Below, piece after piece: positions 22,966 to 33,886 of a stretch of DNA of 38,090 bases; the first letter of the stretch is position 1, and each line of letters begins with the position of its first letter. Source of the stretch: Planctomycetota bacterium (GTDB lineage Bacteria > Planctomycetota > Phycisphaerae > Phycisphaerales > UBA1924). The notes beneath the pieces were generated by a model that saw only the letters and a list, made by a program, of their open reading frames with translations, searched no databases and was not told the origin of the DNA. The DNA lies in contig JAEYTB010000063.1 in the NCBI GenBank assembly GCA_023434205.1, positions 1-38,090 of the forward strand. The letters are read 5' to 3'. The position numbers were made by a program, and so were the translations under genes.

Positions 22966-23986
22966 CTCCCCCAGCCGCTACCACCGCCAGCAGCTCCTCC
23001 CTCAGCTGGGAGAGCAGGGCCAGCAGCGCCTCGCCGCCGCACGCGTCTTGATCGTCGGCGTCGGCGCCCTGGGCTGCGCCTCCGCCGACCTCCTCGCCCG
23101 CGGCGGCGTCGGCACCATCCATCTCCTCGACCGCGACCTCGTCGAACTGACCAACCTTCAACGCCAGACCCTCTTCGACGAGCATGACGCCGCCGCCGCG
23201 ACACCCAAGGCCGAAGCCGCCGCCACCCGCCTCTGCCGGGTCAACTCCCAGATCGCCATCACGCCGCTGGTCCGCGACCTCACCCCCGCCAACGCGGCAC
23301 AGACCCTCGATGAAACCCGCCCCGACGTCCTCATCGATGGCACCGACAACTTCGAGACCCGCTACCTGCTCAACGACCTCTCCGTGAAGCACGCGATCCC
23401 GTACGCCTACGCCGGCGTCGTGGGCACCCACGGCATGGCCGCCCTCTTCGCCCCGCCCGGCCCCTGCCTGCGATGCATCTTCGAAGACCCCGCCGCCCCC
23501 GGCAGCACGCCCACCTGCGACACCGCCGGCGTTCTGGGCCCCGTCGTCGCGGCCGTGGGGGCGTTCCAGGCCGCCGCTGTCATCCGCCGCCTCATCAATC
23601 CCGACGACGCCGCGCCGCCAACCCTCACCTCGCTCGACCTCTGGCAGGGCTCCACCCGCACCCTCACCCTCACCAAGAACCCCGCGTGCCCCTGCTGCGT
23701 CCAGCGGCGTTTCGACTTCCTCTCGAGCCACGCCTCCGACCCCGTCGCCCTGTGCGGCCAGAACGCCGTGCAGGTCTCCCCGCCCACCCCAGCCGACCTG
23801 GACCTCGCCCGCCTCGCCGGCACGCTCGCCGCCCACGGCCCGACCACCGCCGGACGCCTTCACGTCCGCTGCACCCTGCCCGAGGGGCTCGAAATCACCA
23901 TCTTCCGCGACGCCCGGGCCATCATCCGAGGCACCACCCGCCCGGAGGTCGCCCGCTCTCTCTACGCACGCCTGCTGGGCGGCTGA
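22961..23986 (+). CDS. ThiF/MoeB/HesA-family E1-like adenylyltransferase
   Basis: A 341-residue cytoplasmic enzyme that adenylates the C-terminal glycine of a ubiquitin-like sulfur carrier (ThiS or MoaD type). The nucleotide-binding GVGALG (33-38), the arginine of LTNLQRQ, DGTDNFETRYLLND and the likely catalytic Cys186 in CDTAGVLGP are visible. Zinc is held by C169-x-x-C172 and C243-x-x-C246. Residues about 258-341 form an extra C-terminal domain (LCGQNAVQV… TLPEGLEITIFRDARAIIRG) in the place where eukaryote-like MoeB has rhodanese, but it is not a rhodanese; related short domains occur in other planctomycete members as far as I recall. No ThiS, MoaD or ThiG gene is nearby. nadB follows 20 nt downstream. 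Confidence 0.88.
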   Translation: MPSPSRYHRQQLLPQLGEQGQQRLAAARVLIVGVGALGCASADLLARGGVGTIHLLDRDLVELTNLQRQTLFDEHDAAAATPKAEAAATRLCRVNSQIAITPLVRDLTPANAAQTLDETRPDVLIDGTDNFETRYLLNDLSVKHAIPYAYAGVVGTHGMAALFAPPGPCLRCIFEDPAAPGSTPTCDTAGVLGPVVAAVGAFQAAAVIRRLINPDDAAPPTLTSLDLWQGSTRTLTLTKNPACPCCVQRRFDFLSSHASDPVALCGQNAVQVSPPTPADLDLARLAGTLAAHGPTTAGRLHVRCTLPEGLEITIFRDARAIIRGTTRPEVARSLYARLLGG

Positions 23987-23989
23987 CCC

Positions 23990-23995
23990 TACACT
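23990..23995 (+). promoter_or_regulatory. Possible -10 hexamer TACACT just before nadB
   Basis: TACACT lies between the ThiF-like stop and ATG 24007, ending 11 nt before it. No Shine-Dalgarno is seen for nadB. The spacing is longer than at other sites, so this is the weakest member of the set. Confidence 0.3.
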
Positions 23996-24006
23996 CCCCA
24001 CAGCAC

Positions 24007-25725
24007 ATGGACGGCTTATTCGACCAACGCCGCTACCTGATCCCCTTCAGGTCCAGCCTGCTGCCACAGATCTTCACCGACACCCTTGTGATCGGCTCCG
24101 GCGTTGCCGGCCTCCGCGCCGCCATTTCCGCCTCCGCCCACGGCGAGGTCATCGTCCTCGCCAAGGGCGACCTCAAGACCACCAACACCGCCTGGGCCCA
24201 GGGCGGCATCGCCGGCGTCATGGCCGAGGACGACAGCGTCCAGTCCCACATCGACGACACCCTCGCCGCGGGCGCGGGCGTCTGCGACCCGGGCATCGTC
24301 AAGCTCGTCACCGAGCGCGGCCCGGGCCTCATCGACGAGCTGATCGGCTGGGGCATGAACATCGACCGCGACCCCTCGCAGCGTCCGTCGCTGGGGCGCG
24401 AGGGGGGCCACAGCCACAGCCGCATCATCCACGCCAACGGCGACGCCACGGGCGAAGAGCTCCAGCGCGTGCTCCTCGAGAAGGTCCGCTCGATCGCGAG
24501 CGTCCGCATCTTCCAGAAGTGCTTCGCCCTCGACCTCATCACGCCCCACCACGAGCCCGGCTCGCCGGTCATGGGCGCGATCACCCACCACCCCAAGTAC
24601 GGCCTCCAGATGATCTGGGCCAGGTCCACGATCCTCGCCACCGGCGGCGCGGGGATGCTTTACCGCGAGACCACCAACCCGCCCGTCGCCACCGCCGACG
24701 GCCTCGCCATGGCCTACCGCGCGGGCGCCACGCTCGCCGACATGGCCTACGTCCAGTTCCACCCCACGACCCTCTACCTCGCCGGCGCCAGCCGCGCCCT
24801 CATCACCGAGGCCATCCGCGGCGCCGGCGCCCACCTTCTCGACGCCGCCGGCCAGCGATTCATGCGCGATGTCCACCCCTTGGCGGAGCTCGCCCCGCGC
24901 GACATCGTCAGCCGCGCCATCGTCCGCCAGATCGCCAAGCAGGGCGGCGAGCACGTCCTCCTCGACTGCCGCCACATCGAAAACTTCAGCGCCCGCTTCC
25001 CGGGCATCACCACCCTGCTGCGCAAGTTCGACCTCGACCCCGCCACCGACCTCATCCCCGTCCACCCCGCGGCGCACTACATGGTCGGCGGCATCCGCAC
25101 CGACCGCGCCGGCCGCACCGACGTCCCCGGCCTCTACGCCGCGGGCGAGTGCGCCAGCACCGGCCTCCACGGCGCCAACCGCCTCGCCAGCAACTCCATC
25201 CTCGAGGGCCTCGTGTTCGGCGAGATCGCCGGCCGCACCGCCGCCGAAATGCGCACCCCCGGCTCTTCCACCGACGGCCGCCCCGCCGGCTGGGCCGGCT
25301 CCTCCACGCGCTTCGCCCCCGTCCCCATCATCAGCGACATCCGCCCCAGCGACCGCGGCGAGCTCGACCTCACCGACGTCAAGAGCTCCCTCCGCTCCGC
25401 GATGTGGCGCAACGTCGGCATCGAGCGCGCCGAGCCAAAGCTCTCGGGCGTCATCGACATGATCGACTTCTGGGCCCGCTACACCCTCGACAAGATCTTC
25501 GACGACCCCGCCGGCTGGGAGACGCAGAACCTTCTCCTCGTCGGCGCCCTCGTCGCCCGCTCCGCCGCGTGGCGTGAGGAAAGCCGCGGCTGCCACGCCC
25601 GCGCCGACTTCCCCGCGCCCCGCCCCGAGCTGGCCGTCCGAGACTGCTGGCGCCGCGCCCGACCCACCGTCGAGGTCTGCGAGATCCCCGGAGAGCCACA
25701 GTGCCCCGCACCCACGCACTCCTGA
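24007..25725 (+). CDS. nadB: L-aspartate oxidase
   Basis: FAD enzyme that oxidises L-aspartate to iminoaspartate in de novo NAD synthesis, 572 aa. The FAD-binding VIGSGVAGL lies at about 28-36, followed by TTNTAWAQGGIAGVM. The family motifs GREGGHSHSRIIHANGDATG (given in two pieces around residue 130-148), VQFHPTT, HPAAHYMVGGI, LYAAGECASTGLHGANRLAS and NSILEGLVFG are all present. The C-terminal helical domain carries REESRGCHARADFP, the conserved arginine-rich active-site region. The end differs from E. coli NadB but the length is normal. nadA, the partner quinolinate synthase, is not in the window. The 3' end overlaps the lipoprotein gene by 25 nt. Confidence 0.95.
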   Translation: MDGLFDQRRYLIPFRSSLLPQIFTDTLVIGSGVAGLRAAISASAHGEVIVLAKGDLKTTNTAWAQGGIAGVMAEDDSVQSHIDDTLAAGAGVCDPGIVKLVTERGPGLIDELIGWGMNIDRDPSQRPSLGREGGHSHSRIIHANGDATGEELQRVLLEKVRSIASVRIFQKCFALDLITPHHEPGSPVMGAITHHPKYGLQMIWARSTILATGGAGMLYRETTNPPVATADGLAMAYRAGATLADMAYVQFHPTTLYLAGASRALITEAIRGAGAHLLDAAGQRFMRDVHPLAELAPRDIVSRAIVRQIAKQGGEHVLLDCRHIENFSARFPGITTLLRKFDLDPATDLIPVHPAAHYMVGGIRTDRAGRTDVPGLYAAGECASTGLHGANRLASNSILEGLVFGEIAGRTAAEMRTPGSSTDGRPAGWAGSSTRFAPVPIISDIRPSDRGELDLTDVKSSLRSAMWRNVGIERAEPKLSGVIDMIDFWARYTLDKIFDDPAGWETQNLLLVGALVARSAAWREESRGCHARADFPAPRPELAVRDCWRRARPTVEVCEIPGEPQCPAPTHS

Positions 25726-26282
25726 CCGCCGCCCTCGCGCTCCTCCTCGCGTGCGCCGCCTGCGAGAAGCGCGTCGTCCGCTACAACCCCATGCTCGGCG
25801 GCCTCCCCAACGTCGAGTCCGGAACGCCCATCGTCCGCGGCGACCGCGGCTACATCGACCCCACCGCCGTCCCCGAGGACAAGCTCGTCGTAGAAGACCC
25901 CGTCACCAAAAAAAAGACGCTCACCGCCAAGAGCGGCCGTCACCTCATGATCCACATCTACAACACGCTCAAGGACAACGACAAGGACACCTTCGTCCGC
26001 GAAGTCCTCTCCTCCCAGACCAAGGCCGAGTGCCACGCCCGCGGCGTAGACCCCGGCGAAACCTTCGAAGAGCTCAAGAGCCGGCACGACGACATCATCG
26101 CCCTCTTCAACGCCATGCCCGCCGCCGAGTACACCCCCGGCGCCATCACCAAGCCCCTGGGCCGCAAGGAGCAGCGCGTCATGCTCCAGGGCCTCGCCGC
26201 CCGCGACCTGGCGTGGACCGGCATCGACATGGTCATGGAGCAGGGCAACTGGAAGCTGCGCTGGTTCTACAGCCCGCAGTAG
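25701..26282 (+). CDS. Lipoprotein of unknown function
   Basis: A 193-residue exported protein. It starts at GTG 25701 inside the end of nadB, with GGAGAG at 25690-25695 as ribosome-binding site, so translation is coupled to nadB. The N-terminus is MPRTHALLTAALALLLACAAC; one of the cysteines in ACAAC is the probable lipidation site. The mature part has VVRYNPMLGGLPNVESG, a Lys-rich TKKKTLTAKS, a helical region and a C-terminal strand ending GNWKLRWFYSPQ. The last motif resembles the end of NTF2-like or DUF-type periplasmic proteins, but I do not assign a family. It converges on the methyltransferase gene with a 7-nt gap. Confidence 0.75.
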   Translation: MPRTHALLTAALALLLACAACEKRVVRYNPMLGGLPNVESGTPIVRGDRGYIDPTAVPEDKLVVEDPVTKKKTLTAKSGRHLMIHIYNTLKDNDKDTFVREVLSSQTKAECHARGVDPGETFEELKSRHDDIIALFNAMPAAEYTPGAITKPLGRKEQRVMLQGLAARDLAWTGIDMVMEQGNWKLRWFYSPQ

Positions 26283-26289
26283 TCAACGC

Positions 26290-27072
26290 TTACTTCAGGG
26301 GCGCGCGGTAGCACACCAGCGTCGTGCCCTCGATATGCCGCAGCGGCAGCTCCTTCGCCAGCCTGTTGAGCGTCCTGAACACCCCCGGCGCCCGCCCCGG
26401 CCCGCGGTAGTCGTGCCAGAAGATCAGGCCCCCGGGCTTCACCATCCGCAGCGCCTTGCGGCTGTCGCTCTCAACGTACGACGCCGCGTGCGAGCCATCA
26501 ACGAAGATCATGTCGCACTGCCCGGCGTACTCGCCCTCATCAAACGCCTTGCTGTCCCCGAAGAGCTGCGTGATCCGCCCCTCCACCGGCGTGCCCGTGT
26601 AGAAAAACTCCGTGAACGCCGACTCTTCCAGCGCCGCCCGCCGGTCCCGCCCCGAGTCCCCCGCAACGCCCGCGTACGCCGGCGCCTGCTCGGGCGCGAG
26701 CGTCAGCGTCACGACCCGCGCGCCCGCCGGCGCGTTCCGCGCCAGCAGGTACGTCGTCTTCCCGGTGCACGTCCCGAACTCAAAGATCAGGCTCGACTTC
26801 CCCGCGACCGCGCACAGCACCCACGTCTCCCGGTCGCTGATCCCCCCCAGCACGTTGATCGCCGGCAGAAAGATCGTCTCCGCCTCAACCTTCGGCCCAA
26901 GCTCCCCCGGCGCGAGCACCGGGTCCACCTCGCCCGCCGCCACCTTCCTGATCGGCCAGCGCCACACGAGCCCCCGCCCCTCAAACTTCGCCCGGTACTG
27001 GCGCAGCCGAACCACCGCCGCGATCAACGCGAACAGCAGCAGGCCGGGAATCACATACTGCAGCACGGCCAC
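26290..27072 (-). CDS. Membrane-anchored class I SAM-dependent methyltransferase (Methyltransf_24-like)
   Basis: About 260 aa. I place the start at GTG 27072 (or GTG 27066), directly before a single hydrophobic helix VLQYVIPGLLLFALIAAVVR; longer in-frame versions would overlap the upstream peptidase gene and add an Arg/Trp-rich nonsense-like stretch. SAM-binding motif I is IFEFGTCTGKTTYLLA (E-F-G-x-x-x-G), and the later DMIFVDGSHAASYV with MVKPGGLIFWHDY is typical of Methyltransf_24 or cephalosporin-hydroxylase-like O-methyltransferases. The substrate is unknown. It is 31 nt downstream of the M28 peptidase gene on the same strand, so the two are probably co-transcribed. Confidence 0.8.
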   Translation of the reverse strand: MAVLQYVIPGLLLFALIAAVVRLRQYRAKFEGRGLVWRWPIRKVAAGEVDPVLAPGELGPKVEAETIFLPAINVLGGISDRETWVLCAVAGKSSLIFEFGTCTGKTTYLLARNAPAGARVVTLTLAPEQAPAYAGVAGDSGRDRRAALEESAFTEFFYTGTPVEGRITQLFGDSKAFDEGEYAGQCDMIFVDGSHAASYVESDSRKALRMVKPGGLIFWHDYRGPGRAPGVFRTLNRLAKELPLRHIEGTTLVCYRAPLK

Positions 27073-27103
27073 CCCACGACGACACCCCTCAAGCCCGCGC
27101 GAA

Positions 27104-29149
27104 TCAGCGGACCGGGTTGGCCGAGCCCACCAGCGGCACGTCCACCGTCTCTTCCTTGCCGTCACGCACGAACGTGATCGTCACGGTCTCCCCGGGCTTG
27201 GACTTCTCCATGCACTCCTGGAGCGACATCACGTCCTTCAGCGGCGTCTCGCCCCACTTCGTCAGCCGGTCGCCCGCCCGCAGCCCCGCCTTCTTGGCGG
27301 GCAGCCCGTCGATCACATCGCCCACGAGCACGCCCGGCTTCTCGTCGCTGTAGTCCCCGGGCATGATCCCGAACCGCACGCGCCGCGCCGGCCGCTGAGC
27401 AGGATCGGCCGCATCGCCCGCCGCGACCCCCGCGTGCGGGTCCGCCTTGGGAGCTTCATCGGCCTCCTCGCCGCCCTCGCGCTGCGTGCCGCTCTGGAAC
27501 ACCAGCGGCTCGCCCCGCTGCGCCGCGTCCATCGCCACGCGGAACGCCAGGTCCGCCACCCGCGCCCCGCCCTCCAGGTTGATCGTGTCCACCGTGTCCG
27601 CCGGCGAGTGGTACTCCGCGTGCAGGTTCGTGAAGAAGAACAGCGACGGGATCTTCGTGCTGTAGAAGCTGAAGTGGTCCGAGTTGGGAGCCCCCACGTT
27701 GCTCTGCTTCACGTTCAGCCCCGACGCCTCCCAGTACGGGCTGAGCCACTTCTTCAGGCCCCCAGCCGTGTTCACCCCGCCCACCTCCAGCTTGCCGCGC
27801 CCCTCGCTGTCGTCCCGCAGCCGCCCGATCATGTCCATGTTGATCATCAGGTAGTGCTTGTCCTTGGGCGCGATCATGTTCTTCGTGTAGAACCGCGAGC
27901 CGATCAGCCCCGACTCCTCCGCGCAGAACCCGATGAACAGCACCGACCTCGCCTCCTCGTCCGGGGGCAGCTGCGCATACTCCTCCGCCAACTTCCGCGC
28001 CACCAGCAGCATCCCCGACGTGCCCGACGCGTTGTCGTCCGCCCCCGGGTGCAGCTTGCCGCGGTCGTTGTTCCGAGACCCGAACCACCCGTACCCCACG
28101 TGGTCGTAGTGCGCCCCGATCACGATGTACTCGTCCGCCAGCTTCCCCTGCCCGCGCAGCACCGCGCCGACGTTGTCCGTCATGAACTCACGCTTCTCGA
28201 TCTGCGCCGTCAGCGTCAGCGGAACTTCGGGCCGGAACTCCACCACCCCGCCCTGCTTGTCCGCCAGCCTCCGCAGGTCCATCAGCGAGCGGCCCTCCCC
28301 GTCCGCCGCGCGCACAAACGCGTCCGCCGCCCCCTGCGACATCATCACCACCGGCACTTTCTGCTGCCGCCCGCCGAACCCCAGCCCTTCCAGCTTCCCA
28401 ACCCGCTCGTCCGCCGCCCCGGGCGGGTTCACCAGCACGATCCCCGCCGCCTTGTGGTACAGCGCCTCGCGGAACTTGGCCTCCAGTCCCGCCGCCGCCG
28501 TCCACGGCTGGTCCTCATCCTCGCTCCACAGGCTCTTGCCCTGCGCATCCATCGGCTCGAACCGGAAGATCATCACGATCTTCCCCGTCAGGTCCGTCCC
28601 CACCGGGTACGACGAGTACTCCTTCTCCTCCACATCCAGCGAGTACCCCGCGAACACCACCGGCCCGGCCACCTCGCCGTCCGCCGAGTACCCCACCACG
28701 TTGAAGTCCCGCCCGCCCACGAGCACGCGTTCCTTCCCGTCCACCGTGTACGCCGCCCGCTGCTCCACCAGCTTCAGCCGGTCCTCGGGCCGGCCCGACG
28801 GCGGCGCCTTGAACACCTGCCGGTAGCTGCTGAACGGCACCGACACCGTCTCATCGCCCTCCTTCACCTCTTTGGGGAACGCCGGCTCCAGCCCCAGCGT
28901 CTGGAAGTGGAACTCCAAGTACTCCGCCGCCGTCCGGTTCCCGCGGCTGCCGGGCGCCCGACCCTCCATGAACGGGTTGCCCAGCGTCGTGACGTGCTGG
29001 CGGTACTCCTTCACATCGCTCGCAAACGCCTCCGCCGCCGCGGGGGCCGTCCGCTGCGTGTCCGGCGGCAGCACCGCCCAGGTCACAGCCGGCAGGCTCA
29101 GGGCAAGCAGGGACGCGGCGATCAGGGCGCGGGCGGTCAGGGGTCGCAT
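27104..29149 (-). CDS. Secreted M28-family zinc aminopeptidase with PA and PDZ domains
   Basis: Exported metallopeptidase, 681 aa. Signal peptide 1-25 (ending TWA). A protease-associated (PA) insert occupies about 130-300 (DFNVVGYSADGEVAGPVVFAG split; AAGIVLVNPPG). The M28 catalytic domain carries zinc ligands in GAHYDHVG (His347), HPGADDNASG (bridging Asp371), AEESGLIGS (Glu411 base, Glu412), INMDMIGR (Asp439) and the final HAEYHSPADT histidine. A PDZ domain (about 590-678: FGIMPGDYSDEKPGVLVGDV in part, AGLRAGDRL) closes the protein, linked by a Glu/Ala-rich spacer. This PA-M28-PDZ order is common in planctomycetes and probably digests peptides outside the cell. CTGGAG about 10 nt upstream supports ATG 29149. 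Confidence 0.92.
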   Translation of the reverse strand: MRPLTARALIAASLLALSLPAVTWAVLPPDTQRTAPAAAEAFASDVKEYRQHVTTLGNPFMEGRAPGSRGNRTAAEYLEFHFQTLGLEPAFPKEVKEGDETVSVPFSSYRQVFKAPPSGRPEDRLKLVEQRAAYTVDGKERVLVGGRDFNVVGYSADGEVAGPVVFAGYSLDVEEKEYSSYPVGTDLTGKIVMIFRFEPMDAQGKSLWSEDEDQPWTAAAGLEAKFREALYHKAAGIVLVNPPGAADERVGKLEGLGFGGRQQKVPVVMMSQGAADAFVRAADGEGRSLMDLRRLADKQGGVVEFRPEVPLTLTAQIEKREFMTDNVGAVLRGQGKLADEYIVIGAHYDHVGYGWFGSRNNDRGKLHPGADDNASGTSGMLLVARKLAEEYAQLPPDEEARSVLFIGFCAEESGLIGSRFYTKNMIAPKDKHYLMINMDMIGRLRDDSEGRGKLEVGGVNTAGGLKKWLSPYWEASGLNVKQSNVGAPNSDHFSFYSTKIPSLFFFTNLHAEYHSPADTVDTINLEGGARVADLAFRVAMDAAQRGEPLVFQSGTQREGGEEADEAPKADPHAGVAAGDAADPAQRPARRVRFGIMPGDYSDEKPGVLVGDVIDGLPAKKAGLRAGDRLTKWGETPLKDVMSLQECMEKSKPGETVTITFVRDGKEETVDVPLVGSANPVR

Positions 29150-29288
29150 GGGCAGAGGCTCCAGGGGGAATAAGACCGGAGATGGAAGTTTAGCGTTTGT
29201 CCGTCAGCACAACGGCCCGCCTTCAAACACCCGTCCAACCACCCCGGGCCCCGCTCCCAACCCCCAAAAAACCGCTTTCACGCCCACC

Positions 29289-29294
29289 TACACT
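29289..29294 (+). promoter_or_regulatory. Predicted -10 hexamer TACACT of a leaderless promoter (gcvP)
   Basis: TACACT is followed by 8 nt (cgcccacg) and ATG 29303; no Shine-Dalgarno is present. It leaves no room for a glycine riboswitch in the leader. Confidence 0.5.
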
Positions 29295-29302
29295 CGCCCA
29301 CG

Positions 29303-32293
<2,991 letters not shown>

Positions 32294-32305
32294 CTTTGCA
32301 AGGCC

Positions 32306-32550
32306 GAACACGGAGGGGACAGAGGGCGGACAGAGTGGCACAGAGAAGGCAGCAGAAGATTTTAAACGCAGAGCTCGCAGAGAGCGCAGAGGAAGGCAAA
32401 GGAGTGGATTGAACTCCAATCCAGCTTTCTGTCTTTCTCCGCGCCCTCCGCGTCCTCTGCGTTCAAATCTCTTTCTTTCAATAGAGAGAGGGGAGCCCCA
32501 TCCAGGCTCCCCTCCGCGCACTCTGTTCTCTCTCTGTCCCCTCTGTGTTC
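32306..32550. repeat. Nested inverted-repeat element between convergent genes
   Basis: Outer arms 32306-32337 and 32519-32550 match as inverted repeats at 28 of 32 positions (key core GAGGGGACAGAG). Inner arms about 32359-32396 and 32434-32469 are also complementary, built from AACGCAGAG/CGCAGAG-like units. The apex is a hairpin TGGATTG-AACTC-CAATCCA (32405-32423), and a further 9-bp hairpin AGGGGAGCC/GGCTCCCCT (32489-32513) lies in the right half. It fills the 266-nt gap between the gcvP stop and the stop of the convergent 32560-33243 gene, contains no gene, and looks like a REP/MITE-type element. Confidence 0.75.
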
Positions 32551-32559
32551 CTCTTCCTC

Positions 32560-33243
32560 TTACGCCGCCTCGCTCTGCCCGCCCTCGGCGTTGCCGGTGA
32601 CGAAGCCCGCGCCGCCGAAGCCCAGGTCGACGCTGAGGGTCTGCGAGAAGGCGCTCTTGAGCCCGCCGCGCTGGGCCTGGACCTTGTAGACCGTCGCGCC
32701 GGCGGCGGCCTCGAAGGTGGTGTCGATGTACGCGCGGTCGAAGGTGGCGCCGGCGAGGGTGTACTCGCTCTGCCCGGGCAGCTTGCGGTTCACGAGGAAC
32801 ACGATGCCGTTGCTGGGGCCGAACTCCGCGGAGTTCCACTCCAGCGTCAGGATGCCGTCGGTGCTGATGCTGCCGCGCAGGTTGGTGGGCGGCGGGGGGG
32901 CAACCGCCGGCGAGGGCGGGGCATCGGGCGGGATTTCCGCGAGCGCCAGCACCACCTCGGGGTTGGGCTGGGTGTTGGCGTAGGCCTTGATGGTCGCGAT
33001 CAGCTCGCGGCCGGGGGTGATGCAGTCCTGCGCCACGCCGTAGAAGTTCTGCGTCGCCGCCTTCGAGGCGTTCCGCGCCGCGTCCATGTCCGCCTTGGCC
33101 ACCACCGCGTCGTTGAGCAGCGTCTCGAACGCGGACAGCGCCGCGGGGGTCAGGCCCAGGGCCCCAGCGTTCAAAACCCACTTGCCCGACCGGTCCTTGA
33201 ACCACTGGATCTTGCCCGCACGTGTTGAGGGGAGTACCGCCAT
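32560..33243 (-). CDS. Fibronectin type III-like protein of unknown function
   Basis: A 227-residue protein with no signal peptide or membrane helix. ATG 33243 is preferred over GTG 33258 because GAGGTA spans the latter and acts as ribosome-binding site. The N-terminal half is helical (AVLPSTRAGKIQWFKDRSGK, then LTPAALSAFETLLNDAV and MDAARNASKAATQNFYG), followed by PGRELIATIKAYANTQPNPE, a Pro-rich hinge (APPPPTNLRG) and a C-terminal beta domain reminiscent of fibronectin type III (LTLEWNSAEFGPSNGIVFLV, ATVYKVQAQRGG). Proteins with this layout occur, to my memory, in planctomycetes and verrucomicrobia without known function. It converges on gcvP across the inverted-repeat element. Confidence 0.75.
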   Translation of the reverse strand: MAVLPSTRAGKIQWFKDRSGKWVLNAGALGLTPAALSAFETLLNDAVVAKADMDAARNASKAATQNFYGVAQDCITPGRELIATIKAYANTQPNPEVVLALAEIPPDAPPSPAVAPPPPTNLRGSISTDGILTLEWNSAEFGPSNGIVFLVNRKLPGQSEYTLAGATFDRAYIDTTFEAAAGATVYKVQAQRGGLKSAFSQTLSVDLGFGGAGFVTGNAEGGQSEAA

Positions 33244-33428
33244 CTCTGGATACCTCACAGATCACGGCGGCCGTTTCGAAGCGGCGATGCAGGCCACGAC
33301 GCCCGGCACGCCCCGCAGCAGACGCCGCCGGCGCTGCTGCATGACCTATTCGTCGGAGGGATGAGGGAGGGGGTTTAGCTGCGTGCGCGCATTACGTGAA
33401 AATTCTGGTGGAGCAGGCCAGGTGGCAT

Positions 33429-33884
33429 CTACTCGCCCCCCATCACCAGAGAGCGGATGACAAGCGCCGCGATGACCATCTCGAGTGTTGAAATGAGAGC
33501 TACGGCGTAGCCGCAAGTGGCCAGGAGCCCGACAATACCGGGAGGAACCTGGCCTCGAAGGCCCATGGCCAATGCGACAGCACCAATCCCAATCGCGACG
33601 TAAATCACTCCAACCACCGTGGTTATGCGTAGCAATGGGTACTTCGGAAAGCGAGTAAGGGCGCGTGAGTGGTTCTTTGGAAAGAGGATGCGGCCAGCGC
33701 TCAGAATGGAGAACGCCACCAGCGGGCCGCACGGAACAAGGACAACGGTGCTGCCGAGTCTCGTGAGGGCGGCGTCAACTCGATAGAACGGGCTCGGCCA
33801 AAAACGAAACAAAACCACTAGGGCCACCACGGCCAGCACCTCCCAGCAAATGAGGCAGGTCCGTAAAAGGTGCAGGGCCTTCAT
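33429..33884 (-). CDS. Four-helix integral membrane protein, unrecognised
   Basis: A 151-residue membrane protein with four predicted spans at about 12-28, 43-66, 84-108 and 113-146, short loops and a basic patch after span 2 (FPKNHSRALTRFPKYP). No family is recognised. It starts 2 nt after the stop of the 297-residue gene, so it is the last gene of a three-gene unit with the DNA methyltransferase-nuclease. GC content is clearly lower (near 55% by eye) than the window average, suggesting acquisition by transfer. In defence systems a small multi-span protein often serves as a membrane-disrupting effector; that reading here is inference from context only. Confidence 0.7.
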   Translation of the reverse strand: MKALHLLRTCLICWEVLAVVALVVLFRFWPSPFYRVDAALTRLGSTVVLVPCGPLVAFSILSAGRILFPKNHSRALTRFPKYPLLRITTVVGVIYVAIGIGAVALAMGLRGQVPPGIVGLLATCGYAVALISTLEMVIAALVIRSLVMGGE

Positions 33885-33886
33885 CT

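Noticed and set aside
22961..25725. Thiamine biosynthesis operon around the ThiF-like gene
   Set aside because: No thiS, thiG or thiH lies nearby; the neighbours are rpsG and nadB, so the sulfur-carrier partner cannot be named.
26612..29173. Plus-strand open frame of 853 codons opposite the M28 peptidase
   Set aside because: Low-complexity Arg/His/Leu composition and complete overlap with a clear metallopeptidase on the other strand.
29161..29302. Glycine riboswitch upstream of gcvP
   Set aside because: I see no glycine aptamer-like conserved core, and the predicted promoter leaves essentially no leader.
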